Origin: Bacteroidaceae bacterium
Lineage (GTDB): Bacteria; Bacteroidota; Bacteroidia; Bacteroidales; Bacteroidaceae
Assembly: GCA_024401225.1 (NCBI GenBank)
Contig: JAKSLM010000008.1
Location: 1 to 64,000, forward strand
DNA: 64,000 nt
Reading direction: 5' to 3'
Position 1 is the stretch's first letter, and each line of letters begins with the position of its first letter. Made by a program: the position numbers and the translations under genes. Shown here one piece after another: positions 18,720 to 29,000 of this stretch. The notes below the pieces were generated by a model. That model worked only from the letters and a program-made list of their open reading frames with translations, had not been told where the DNA came from and made no database searches.

Positions 18720-21700
18720 TTAGAATTCTGGGCGTAAAGAGTTGCGCTTACCTATAGACTTTTCTTCGCTGACTCCAGCAGCAGTTTCTGCCACACCTTT
18801 GCTTGTTTCCTGCCACCAGTTACCTGTATTACCTTCTGCCATACCATTCAGCAGATCATGATTGCTGTTTGAATATCTGGAAATTCCGATAATGCTGCCA
18901 TGGCTCCTATTGGACATCTCGGCTGAAGTCTCATACCAACTGCTACAGTCGGTGATGGTGAGCAACGCACTTCCACCATCATAATCATTTCCTTTAGTCG
19001 TTGTGCCACCCACGATGCCTCCATAGTAGCATTTATCCCCATTGGCAGGATATTTGTCAGTGCTGGTCTTGTAGTCTTCATCTTTGACTGCACCTATAAG
19101 CGTGAAATCAGTCTTACCTCTATATTTGCATTGGGTAATGATTGCTTTGCTAGCCATTGCAACAATGCCACCTGCATACATGTTGGCAGAAGTCGATGAA
19201 TAGTTGTAGTTCAGCCACATTCTGACATCTGCTTCAACCTTACAATTCTCAATGGTTGGTCTTGATGTTTCAGAACTGCTGAGTGCCCACACCACCAATC
19301 CGGCAGGTGTTGCAGCCTGAACATATGTATCTGCTGCGGATCTCACATTCACATTGCTAACCAATGCATTTCCGCCATATACTGCATAGGCAAGAGGAGC
19401 AATGGCATCGTTTGCATTGTAGGTGCCATCGTTACCCGTCGATGGCTTTGCTACTACAGGTTTATCAAGATACAATGTCAAGTCGCGTATCTCGCCCATG
19501 ATGTAGTTAAAAAGCATTGGGGCTGTCGTGATGGTTGCGGTTTTGGTTCCTTCGCTTGGTTTTTCTCCGTTCCAGAGTTCAACAGTGCTATTTTCGTTGC
19601 CATCTGTGCCTGTGAGCGTGATAGTCTTGTTGTTGCCATTAAGCTTAAAGAACACATTTCCATTACTATAACTATTATAGTCATTGCTTGGCGACACAAA
19701 ATTCCATGTAGCACTATTTACCGTAAAGTTATCTGAAATACGGAAAGACTGAATGTTTGTTTTGCTGTTCCACGCTCCTTCGGTCAACAATGTCTTCAAC
19801 TGACTCTCACGATCAATGACAGCATCGTATTTTATAGCATACACATTGATGTTTGTGTTTTCGTCACTATTAACAGGATTTTTTGCCGTAGTAGGCCATC
19901 CATTGTTTGTCGCATTCAGTGTGTAATCTGACTGCACGCTATGGAAAATATTCTTGAAATCATTCTGACTGAGCGTAATGCCGTATTCAAATGTGTTGTT
20001 GGTGACAAGTCCAGCAGCAAGACCAACAATTCCTCCACCCTGAACGCCTGACTCTCCATCCACACTTGCATTTACAAAACATGCATCAATGATAGGACGG
20101 GTAGAAGCATCCTTATAGAGTGATTGCGCAGCTATACCACCTACATACTGAGTCTGCGAACCAGATAGAGTGCCATAAACACGCAGCGTCGAACTGCACT
20201 GCGAGATTGTTCCATAATTGACATTTACCAATCCGGATTGCGAAGCAGAAGCACTACCTGACGCATTTGTGACAATAATGCGTTCCAGGGTTCCCTCATT
20301 CTGATTAGCAATAGCAGTAGGAATTGGGGCTGTGTTCATCATTTGGAACGTACCATTTAGGATACTACCCGAAGAAGCAATCTTATCGATGAATTGAGAC
20401 TTTGATGTGATGACTGCACCTGCCACGTTCAGCATAGCTTTCAATTCCAAGTTAGACCCGCCGTTGATGGTTTCCTCGCCATCTTTTACATAGTTCGGCC
20501 AGTCACCATCCTCATCAAGATCCATCTCACGAGGCTGAATGATAGCTACGGTACCAGCCTGATTGTCATCTCCCATAAGGAATTCAAGCAACTGCTTTTT
20601 GTTCTGGATAACAACAGGATCACCTGCGTTGCCATAGTCATCGCAGATAGTAGATGTTGCGGCTATAGTCCAGTCCTCCACCCAAGCAGTGATAAGTATC
20701 TTACGGCTCTCACGCGAGAGTTCGACATCAATAGTAAGATGCTTGCCCCCTGTGAGGTTGTAAGCATCCTCCCATGCTATGTATTCTGCGCTGCTTGTAT
20801 CGCTTCCCTTGGTGGCATATCGATTGTCACAATCAGCAGAGAACGTAAACCTCTGACCGTTGAGTGTGATACTTGCAATTGCCATCTCCTTGTTCTCAGC
20901 ATAGTTGTATGGTTCAACTATCGCATCGTAGCGAGTTGAACTCATATTGTTTTGTTCAGGCAGGTTGGCAGATGCCGGATAACTGATTTTGTATTCCCTC
21001 GACAAGGCTTTATCAATCTTGACATCATCATCTCCTCCACCATAACTATTAATGATAGTGGTAATATGGGTTGATGATGTAGAGAAGTCCAAGGCCTCAC
21101 GCGGCACACCTTCGCCGGCTTTCAGCCTGACGGTAATCCATGCACGCTTATGCTGAAGGTAGAGAGGTATCTTCCTGTATTTTTCATTTCCATCACCCAT
21201 CACATGCGGATCAGCAAGACGCTTATTGTCAGCATACCACTGCTTGCTGGTGCGATAGTTAAACTCACCAAGCTTATATTCACCATAATAACCATCAACA
21301 CCGGTCTTGCTATCATCCCATAAAGGAACATAACCATATCCCTCAAGCTTATCCTGAGCAAGCCACTTTGTACCAGTACTTTGGTCATTGCTTACTTTTG
21401 CAGAACCGGCAGTAGCCTTAAAACCCCATTTACTAACATTGTCCTGCCAACTAAGAACCTTATTCTCATCTGCAGGAATCAACGTTCCATCATCTGTTGG
21501 GTTTTCTGGAGCCACATCATCTGGGTTGACAATAGTGTTGGTTGGTTCATATTTATATATTGCCGACCCTACTGCAGCATTGGCACCATCCTTCCACATT
21601 TCAATGTTGAATGTATACGCTCTGAACACCTGCTTATAGTTTCCTATTTCCGTGTTCCAATCTTCCTTCGTTGCTCTTGTCGCAACATTATCCGGTAGAT

Positions 21701-21851
21701 AGGTTGCAAACTGCACAGCATCACCAACCTCTATCGCACCTTCTATTCCGTCGCCCCGTTCATCAGCATCAACACACCCCACCTGTATGGTGCAAACCAT
21801 GACCATACAGCAGAAGAACAAGAACCTATATACTACTTTACTATATTTCAT
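18720..21851 (-). CDS. Large fimbrillin-family protein with GLUG-type adhesin C-terminus
   Basis: At 1,043 residues it is the largest fimbrillin here. The signal peptide ends at a weak lipobox QVGC (Cys26), and a TRA motif lies at R59. The fimbrillin-like half (residues about 60-390) closes with ILITAWVEDWTI. The rest is a repeat-rich adhesin: QNKKQLLEFLMGD, GSILNGTFQMMNT, SGLVNVNYGTISQCSSTLRV, QYVGGIAAQ, VQGGGIVGLAAGLVTNNTFEYG and a second similar series ending GGIVGGTTTKGND. These G-G-I/L-V/A-G turns are the GLUG pattern of surface beta-solenoids. It probably forms an elongated tip. It starts 3 nt after the upstream gene. Confidence 0.78.
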   Translation of the reverse strand: MKYSKVVYRFLFFCCMVMVCTIQVGCVDADERGDGIEGAIEVGDAVQFATYLPDNVATRATKEDWNTEIGNYKQVFRAYTFNIEMWKDGANAAVGSAIYKYEPTNTIVNPDDVAPENPTDDGTLIPADENKVLSWQDNVSKWGFKATAGSAKVSNDQSTGTKWLAQDKLEGYGYVPLWDDSKTGVDGYYGEYKLGEFNYRTSKQWYADNKRLADPHVMGDGNEKYRKIPLYLQHKRAWITVRLKAGEGVPREALDFSTSSTHITTIINSYGGGDDDVKIDKALSREYKISYPASANLPEQNNMSSTRYDAIVEPYNYAENKEMAIASITLNGQRFTFSADCDNRYATKGSDTSSAEYIAWEDAYNLTGGKHLTIDVELSRESRKILITAWVEDWTIAATSTICDDYGNAGDPVVIQNKKQLLEFLMGDDNQAGTVAIIQPREMDLDEDGDWPNYVKDGEETINGGSNLELKAMLNVAGAVITSKSQFIDKIASSGSILNGTFQMMNTAPIPTAIANQNEGTLERIIVTNASGSASASQSGLVNVNYGTISQCSSTLRVYGTLSGSQTQYVGGIAAQSLYKDASTRPIIDACFVNASVDGESGVQGGGIVGLAAGLVTNNTFEYGITLSQNDFKNIFHSVQSDYTLNATNNGWPTTAKNPVNSDENTNINVYAIKYDAVIDRESQLKTLLTEGAWNSKTNIQSFRISDNFTVNSATWNFVSPSNDYNSYSNGNVFFKLNGNNKTITLTGTDGNENSTVELWNGEKPSEGTKTATITTAPMLFNYIMGEIRDLTLYLDKPVVAKPSTGNDGTYNANDAIAPLAYAVYGGNALVSNVNVRSAADTYVQAATPAGLVVWALSSSETSRPTIENCKVEADVRMWLNYNYSSTSANMYAGGIVAMASKAIITQCKYRGKTDFTLIGAVKDEDYKTSTDKYPANGDKCYYGGIVGGTTTKGNDYDGGSALLTITDCSSWYETSAEMSNRSHGSIIGISRYSNSNHDLLNGMAEGNTGNWWQETSKGVAETAAGVSEEKSIGKRNSLRPEF

Positions 21852-21854
21852 AAT

Positions 21855-23768
21855 TTAATTCGATATCGTACCATCAGTACCATAATTCAGGTTATCGACT
21901 CCATTCGCAGCTTTATCAGTCGGCACAATCCAGTCGTCAATAGTTGTTGTAATGACTGCAAGTGTACCACGACGAAGCTCAATGTTCCAGATATACTTAC
22001 GTCCTGATCTCAAAGTACTAAGATTAGTATCTGTCACCTTGAATGTTGCCACATGAGGAATATCCTGTCCCGTATCCTTTTCTATCCATGTGATGCGGAT
22101 TGCCTTCAACAAACCGAATGTTATCGCGTTGAACGACTTGAGGTAGCCTGCCGCATAATTATCTTTTCCCATATCAAAGAGTTCCAACGACGTTCCATGC
22201 TGATTGGTGGCGAGTATGCTTTCATCGATCTTAGATACATCCACATCCTTATAAGCTGCAGGATGCACATAGAACACCTCCTTGTTGTTCTCAGTCTTCA
22301 TGCTCAGTTCATTAAACACATAGCCCTCTTCCGACACTCCGAGCAGTTCTACCTTTTGAATCTGATCAGCAGTCATCGTTACGGAGTTATCGCTCGAAGC
22401 CTTCAGGTTGACCTGTACCTGACTGAACTGATGCTTGAATTTGAGATGCACACGGTTGGCAGCCTGCGTAGCACCCATAGGCTTCATAATAGTCAAAGCC
22501 TGGCAAGGGTCTGGCTGATCATTGATAGACGTCTTAGTGCCACGTGTCAAGTCAAACTTGTTCACCTCGAACGTATTGACGACCTCAGACTCTTTTACCT
22601 CATAAAATTTATTTATAGCGATACAATACCGAGGCTCCTGCGTGAAATCATAATGGAACTTGCCGCTGGCAAAAGTTGCCAAGTATTTATACACGTCATC
22701 ACCAGTCTTTTTCTTCAATGCGACCTTTTCACCTTTCGCATTCCTCACCCAAAAGTCTCCATCAGCTGTTGGAGCTTCATCTACAACATCAGTAGGTAGT
22801 AGAGCATATTCCTGCTCCTGTCCTTCATCCCAAATCCATAGGAGGACAGGACCTCTATAGTAAGACAAAAGGTTGTCATCAATCTTTTCCTTTTCTGGCA
22901 CGTATACTTCATCGTGGCGTACGCCCTCAAAGTAAGAATATCTCACGCAATTAACAGGCTTATTGTACGAGTTAATCCTGTTCGGATTGTATGCCTGGGA
23001 TGCCGAAACTGCTGCAAGCCCACTTTTTTGTGCATCTAATTCTTTTATTGTTGGATAATGATCCTTCACATACGCGACAAAGTCGTCATCGATATTATCA
23101 TACAACTGATTCTCACCCGCTATCTTGAAGCCAGACAACACACTTTGAACCTGTTTTTGGTTTGTACGTTCTTCGTATTCCTCATCCGCAGGCTCAAGCT
23201 TCAGGTCACCCTGCTTCGTGCCATACTTGAAGTTCTCATTCTTTGCCTTGTTCAGGTCCGTCCATGCAAGGAAAGCATGATTCTTACGGTTCTGCCAGTA
23301 GAAGAATGTGGCCTTGGCGTCATTACCGAATGAATCGTACTTTGACACATCCGATTTGTCAGCAGGGCTCAATACTACATCCTCATAGTCCCTATTCCAG
23401 TACAGAGAATTGCCTGCACTGCCATCCACCACAAACCACGATATGGTCTTGGTATTTTCCGACAGGTCGAACCTTGTTTCCGAAGTATTATCTGCGACAT
23501 AATACATACGGCAGACAAAACGACTGGCGTGATCCATGTAATAGGTCTCTCCTGGCGTCTCTGTATAGGTATTAGTTCCACCGCTGCCATCGGCACGAGT
23601 CGCACTCCTGGTCGTTTCCTGATTGTTTGTTCTGCCAGCTGCGAACAGTACCATCTCGCCCGTATCATTGCCTTCTTCACCAGAATCAGGCAAAGTGTCG
23701 AGCACATCATTGCACGACCACAGCGATACTGACAGTATCAAAGATAATATGTATAAAACTCTTTTCAA
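21855..23768 (-). CDS. Fimbrillin-family lipoprotein
   Basis: A 637-residue lipoprotein. The start is TTG (MKRVLYILS): the signal peptide begins there and no better ATG exists. The lipobox LWSC (Cys19) has an unusual Trp at -2. Two candidate Arg processing sites lie at R54 and R58 (TTRSATRAD). One long fimbrillin-type module follows, with the LKFKHQFSQVQVNLKAS block at about residue 455 and closing strands GRKYIWNIEL and VITTTIDDWIVP. The N-terminal half is expanded compared with the 440-460-residue subunits. The C-terminal tail after DDW is short, which leaves room for donor-strand polymerisation. Confidence 0.75.
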   Translation of the reverse strand: MKRVLYILSLILSVSLWSCNDVLDTLPDSGEEGNDTGEMVLFAAGRTNNQETTRSATRADGSGGTNTYTETPGETYYMDHASRFVCRMYYVADNTSETRFDLSENTKTISWFVVDGSAGNSLYWNRDYEDVVLSPADKSDVSKYDSFGNDAKATFFYWQNRKNHAFLAWTDLNKAKNENFKYGTKQGDLKLEPADEEYEERTNQKQVQSVLSGFKIAGENQLYDNIDDDFVAYVKDHYPTIKELDAQKSGLAAVSASQAYNPNRINSYNKPVNCVRYSYFEGVRHDEVYVPEKEKIDDNLLSYYRGPVLLWIWDEGQEQEYALLPTDVVDEAPTADGDFWVRNAKGEKVALKKKTGDDVYKYLATFASGKFHYDFTQEPRYCIAINKFYEVKESEVVNTFEVNKFDLTRGTKTSINDQPDPCQALTIMKPMGATQAANRVHLKFKHQFSQVQVNLKASSDNSVTMTADQIQKVELLGVSEEGYVFNELSMKTENNKEVFYVHPAAYKDVDVSKIDESILATNQHGTSLELFDMGKDNYAAGYLKSFNAITFGLLKAIRITWIEKDTGQDIPHVATFKVTDTNLSTLRSGRKYIWNIELRRGTLAVITTTIDDWIVPTDKAANGVDNLNYGTDGTISN

Positions 23769-23795
23769 TGTCTTCTGTTTTTATATCAACTTTTC

Positions 23796-26018
23796 TTACA
23801 TCTCTGAGTCCCACTCAAGGTTAGCGATACCGTTACCTGTCTTCTCTACCCAGTTCTCGATCAATGCACGGAACATGATCTTCTCCTTTGACAAGGTGAT
23901 GGTGTAGGTATAGTGCTTGCCACGCTCCCATTCCTTAAGTACTTTTGGAGTCGAGACACCATCCTCAATGACTGTCGTGGTGCAGAGGTTAAGCTGTGCC
24001 TTGTATACGGAACCATCGGCCAAAGTAATGATGACCATGGCTTCATTACCAATAGTCTGTGGAGTTATGATGTAATTCTTGAGAGTTAAGTCGGGGTTGT
24101 ACGATGTTGGAGCTTCGTTTTCTGCTGCTGCATAGAATCCCATGCGCTTTGGACTCGCTCCAGTATCTTCGCTAAAGGTCTTCTCAACGACATCGGAACG
24201 AGTAATTGTACCCTTATCAAGGTTGAGAGTTCCTCCTGTTGCGAGATTGGTCAGCTGGATGGTGGCATTTTCCAATTCAATCTTTGCCAACTCATCACCA
24301 TCAGCATTGGCATCTACCAGATTGAAGGTGATCTTAGACATGGCGTGATAGAACTTCAGTGGTACAGTACCCGTACGAGGATCCAACTTGGCTCCTTCTT
24401 CATAGTCATAGGTAGTACCGTCTGTGTAGGTTCCATTTTCTGCCTGAGTCGTACCCCATAACGCATCCTTGCCGTTCTCCATCGTGAGCGATTCGTTGGT
24501 AGGTGTTGAAGCAACATCTTCTGGCACATTCGCGAGAGCACGGAAATACTCCGAACCGTCCCAGTAGATGACAGGTTCGTATTTCCATACCTCAGAGACC
24601 TTGTTCCAGTGTACTTTTGTTGCTGCAGCACCAAAGGCGGTATTATCGGCAGACTTATACACATAGAAACCATTCTCCTTCAATGCAGCATCAATAGTCT
24701 TGTCGATCTCTGAACCGTCCTTGATATCGTGCTCAAAGTATACCTCACTTAGGCCCTCAGCCTCAACCTCTGTCCAGTCGAGGATTGAAGCTGATACCGT
24801 TGCCGCAGTCTTGTTTACGGTAACCGTAAGCTTATAGTGTACACCTGATCTCATCTGGTGACCTTTACCATCTGGAACTTCAACATCACCATCAGCCCTT
24901 GTTCTTGGCTTAGCCTGTGCTACACCATTGTTGACATCCTCGGTTGCATTATCGAGCTCACCGCCCCATCCACCACTTACTTTGATGATATTCTCAGTGA
25001 TAGGAATATTGTATGTATTGCCACCCATGTTTGTGATGGTAGCAAACGTATTGCCTACAGAGAGGACAGTAGGGACGATGATTGCCTGGAATTTACATGT
25101 ATTAGCACTTGGCGAGAGTGACTGCATCTTGACGACATCCTTTACAGAACTTTCACAATCAAGTTTTGCAGTAGGAGCCTTTGCTGTACAAGTAGTACGA
25201 ACCTGACTGAGCGTAACCTCAGTACCACTGAAGTTGTAATCCGATGCAAAACCTTCGCCTGCCTTTACCTCAATTGTCACCTTACTCATAGCATGAGTGT
25301 AAGGGATGATGAGGCCATTACGGAGAGTAGGTTCATGCTCATACTTAACTGGAATCTGCTCTGCAGACCACAGAAGGTCGCTCTTCGTGAATGCTTCCTC
25401 TGTAGATTGATCAAGTTGAACCGACCAACCAAGTTTACCTGTAGACTCTTCAAGAACAGTAGATGGTGTTCCACCATTATAGCAATAACCATAGAAGCTC
25501 TGCAGATAATGATTATCAGTACGGAGATGAGTGGCATCACCCTCTTTACCTTGGCTGAAGTCATCCCAGTAGAGCGCATTAACAGTAGCATCACTTGTAC
25601 TGGTATAACTTCCTGTCACGCCATAAAGATTACTATCATCTGCAGTTAACGTAACATATTTATCCGCATCGAATGGGTATATGTCATCAATAACATTTTC
25701 CCAGGCCTGAAGACTTGGAGATGAGAACGTAACCAAACGTGGAGCCTGGTCGGCAGTAACAGAAGTACGAACACCCGATGCAGTTCCATCCCATGTCACA
25801 TGTCGCAGATAAACATGGAGTTTATCTCCGCTTGCAAACTCCTTATCTGCTGCACGCGTCTGAACCGCCTTGCTGTTTGCATCCAGCAGAGCAGTTACGG
25901 TGAGAGGCGACTTACCTTCTCCCGATAGCGTCTGTTTCGTATCAAGATCATTGTCCGAGCAAGCGGCTAAAGCAAGCACAGACAACAGAAGCAGTATCTT
26001 ATTTATATTCATTCGCAT
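23796..26018 (-). CDS. Tandem double-fimbrillin lipoprotein
   Basis: About 740 residues with lipobox LAAC and a TRA motif about 35 residues after the Cys. Two fimbrillin-type modules lie in tandem: each has a YTHAMSKVTIEVKAG / FYHAMSKITFNLVDA block and each closes with a strand plus Trp motif (VSASILDWTEV and FRALIENWVEK). A GTG at 26021 opens the frame, but the ATG at 26018 or 26012 is more likely; the ATG at 26018 overlaps the stop codon of the preceding repeat-protein gene (TGATG). Tandem fimbrillins could be double-length stalk or spacer subunits. Confidence 0.8.
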   Translation of the reverse strand: MRMNINKILLLLSVLALAACSDNDLDTKQTLSGEGKSPLTVTALLDANSKAVQTRAADKEFASGDKLHVYLRHVTWDGTASGVRTSVTADQAPRLVTFSSPSLQAWENVIDDIYPFDADKYVTLTADDSNLYGVTGSYTSTSDATVNALYWDDFSQGKEGDATHLRTDNHYLQSFYGYCYNGGTPSTVLEESTGKLGWSVQLDQSTEEAFTKSDLLWSAEQIPVKYEHEPTLRNGLIIPYTHAMSKVTIEVKAGEGFASDYNFSGTEVTLSQVRTTCTAKAPTAKLDCESSVKDVVKMQSLSPSANTCKFQAIIVPTVLSVGNTFATITNMGGNTYNIPITENIIKVSGGWGGELDNATEDVNNGVAQAKPRTRADGDVEVPDGKGHQMRSGVHYKLTVTVNKTAATVSASILDWTEVEAEGLSEVYFEHDIKDGSEIDKTIDAALKENGFYVYKSADNTAFGAAATKVHWNKVSEVWKYEPVIYWDGSEYFRALANVPEDVASTPTNESLTMENGKDALWGTTQAENGTYTDGTTYDYEEGAKLDPRTGTVPLKFYHAMSKITFNLVDANADGDELAKIELENATIQLTNLATGGTLNLDKGTITRSDVVEKTFSEDTGASPKRMGFYAAAENEAPTSYNPDLTLKNYIITPQTIGNEAMVIITLADGSVYKAQLNLCTTTVIEDGVSTPKVLKEWERGKHYTYTITLSKEKIMFRALIENWVEKTGNGIANLEWDSEM

Positions 26019-29000
26019 CACTTGTTTACGTAAACCTTAATTGTTCTACCATCCTTTGTTCGCATTATATTCATGCCCTTCTGCAGGCCATCCTGCTTGC
26101 GTCCTTGCATGTCATATACTTCTTCGAATGTATCCAAGTCAATCATGTTATTATCAATGCCGGTAGCATCTTCACCTTCAATCCTTATCGCCAGTGTTCT
26201 ACTCTTGGCTCCAGTTCCTGATCCTGAATCAAGTTTGATATACGCACGGAACGCAGGAACTGTCAACTTTGCTGCAGCCTTATGGAAGGCATCGCCGTTG
26301 AGGTAATAAATTGATGTAAGCCCTTCTGTTATATCTGTGTTGGTGTAAGTACCAACCAAATTATTAGCAGGCTTTGGATAACCATTAGTTTCACCACCAG
26401 GGATAGTAGCGTTTGTACTTGCAATCTCAAAGCCCTGAGCTGCTTCAGTCAACTGGAATACGACAGGGGTACCTGCTTCAATGGTAGTTCCTGTTACTGG
26501 TGTAAGTATAAGCACTTCGGTTTGGATTTCACTAACCGCATAGAACGTCATATCAGTTTGTGTTGCCGAGAATGAGAATGGTAAGCAGAGCGTACCGAAC
26601 TTTGTTCCGTTCACACCCATACCGCTGCTACGTACATACTTGGCTGTTCCGATAGTATAGTCATCATCACGTACTATCCAATGGGTAGCATCGGTAATGA
26701 CAATCTCGTTGATGAGGTAGAACATACCATTGCTCTTTGGATTTGGTGCTACGGTATAACCTGAGGCACAAAGACTCTGCTCAATCGGCTTGCTGAAGTA
26801 GTCGCCCTGAACAAAATTCACCTTGTCAGTTGATACTATAGGATCCTCCTCAGTGCTGCTGAATGTACCATGAACCACACTTGGGGTGCAGTTCTCGCCA
26901 TATATCTTCAGCGCATTAACCTTACCTGTGAATGTTCCACCATTGATAGTAACAGTACCACTATTTGCATATATAGCTATGGCTTTATCACTGATGATAT
27001 TTCCACTTGTGATATTCAAAGTACCAGCATTCTGCCAGTCGATTGCATTGCAATTAGCCGATGATACCACAGCCTTATCGTTAATGGTAAGTGCACCTGC
27101 AGTACCAGTAGCAGCAATTGCAGCAACAGCGGTCGATGCCGTATTGTACACCGCACCGGATATTGTAAGTGTTCCACCACTGAATGCAACGGTATTGCCT
27201 GTAGAAGAAGTGAAGCTTGATTTCTTGTCGGCAGTCACGGTTCCGCCGCTTACGTTAAGGCTCGAACCAGCAGCCTTCACTGTCATCTGATTCAAACTTA
27301 CAGTTCCTCCTGATATGCTGATACCTTCACCTTGCTCGGCGATGATACCACCATCTTCGAGAGTCACACCACCACTTATTGCCAAGGTGCTTCCCGATGT
27401 CTGCTTACCGATGATAGAGTGGTCGTTCATTATCAGTTTCACAGCCTTATTGATGCCGACAGTTTCTGTCACGATGATATCATCAATAATCTTCACATCA
27501 GCACCAGCCAAAGCAGCAGTTACCGCATCAGAGAGCTTCGCATATCTTTCTGCAAAATTGTTAGCGTTCTTGGTTTCTGCCACCATAACGATGTCGCCAT
27601 TGAATACGGTCGCAGCAACCTGAGTATTCTCCGAATCCACAAGGTTGGCAATAACACCAGTAATCGTTGCAGCCGACTTGATATTAACCTTACCTACGCC
27701 TGGGAAATTTTCATTCTCAACGAGCGCAATAGCATAGCCATTGGTAGATGGGGCTGCGGCATTAGGAGTATGAGAAGTAGCACCTGCTGTAGCAGTAATT
27801 TTTGCACCAGCGTTAACAGTCAGATTACCACCCTTCATCTCAATACCACCAGTACCTTGGACGGTACCCTCGATAACGAGGTCACCACTCTGAGGATGAT
27901 AGATGGCAATTGCACCGCTTGAAGAAACACTACCACCTGCAGCAACCTCAATCTTCTCACTCTGATCAGCACCCTTAATTGCATAGCCAGACGCAGCGAT
28001 GCTTCCCTTCACGATGAGAGTCTCACGAGTCGTGGTACCTGACACTAAGATACCGTCTGATACCGTAGACTCAACCTTCACCTTATTATTAATAGTAAGC
28101 GAGACGTTTCTGTTGTCACCCGCGTCATCACCAAGCAGGATGACCGCAGGTGCAGCACTACTATTTACGCTTATAGTCTTTTCATCAGAACCAGAGTTAT
28201 CAATAGTCACACTACCATCTGCCACTTGAATAGCAGCACAACCACTACCAGTAAGAGTATATCCAGCAAGGTCGAATGTGTAAGTCTTGTTCACATCCAT
28301 CTTGAATGGCGAAGTCAATGTGAGGTCACCCAACAAGGCCACGGTACCATTCACAGGTACTATATCGATAGCCTCCTTCAATGTAAAGAACTTGACGCCA
28401 TCGATTGCTGCAATGGTAGTCAAAGTTTGATCACCTTTTTTGACTGTTGGACTGAAACTTCCAATTGACGAATCCTGAAGCTGTGAAACAGCACCATTGA
28501 TTATAGCACCATCAGCAATCGTCACAGCAGTAACGCCTGCCCCAGCACCATAACCAGCATTATTCTCCACGATAGCGATTGCATAACCACGTGTTGAGGT
28601 GCCGTCATTATTTTTAGTATGCGAAGGTGTGCCTGTAGCAGTAATCTCTGCACTGGATTTCACATCAAGTGTACCACCCTTCATCTCAATACCAGTAGAA
28701 CCCGTAACCTTCGCACCACTTTCCACCGTAAGCGTACCAGCTTGTGGGTGATAGATGGCAGCATCGTCGGTAGTAGTGATTTCCGCAGTTGAACCTATGG
28801 TAATATTTGTTGAAGCAAGACCGTTTGTACCATTTCCTGAGATGGCAGAACGAATTTTCGTATCCACCTTACCATAAACGACAAGACTTTCAGTAGTGTT
28901 CTTACCGAAGATGGTAATACCATAACATTCATCGGCAGAGATGGTAACACCATTTTTTACGGTCAGCGAAACTGCAGCATCACTCGCATCATCACTACCT

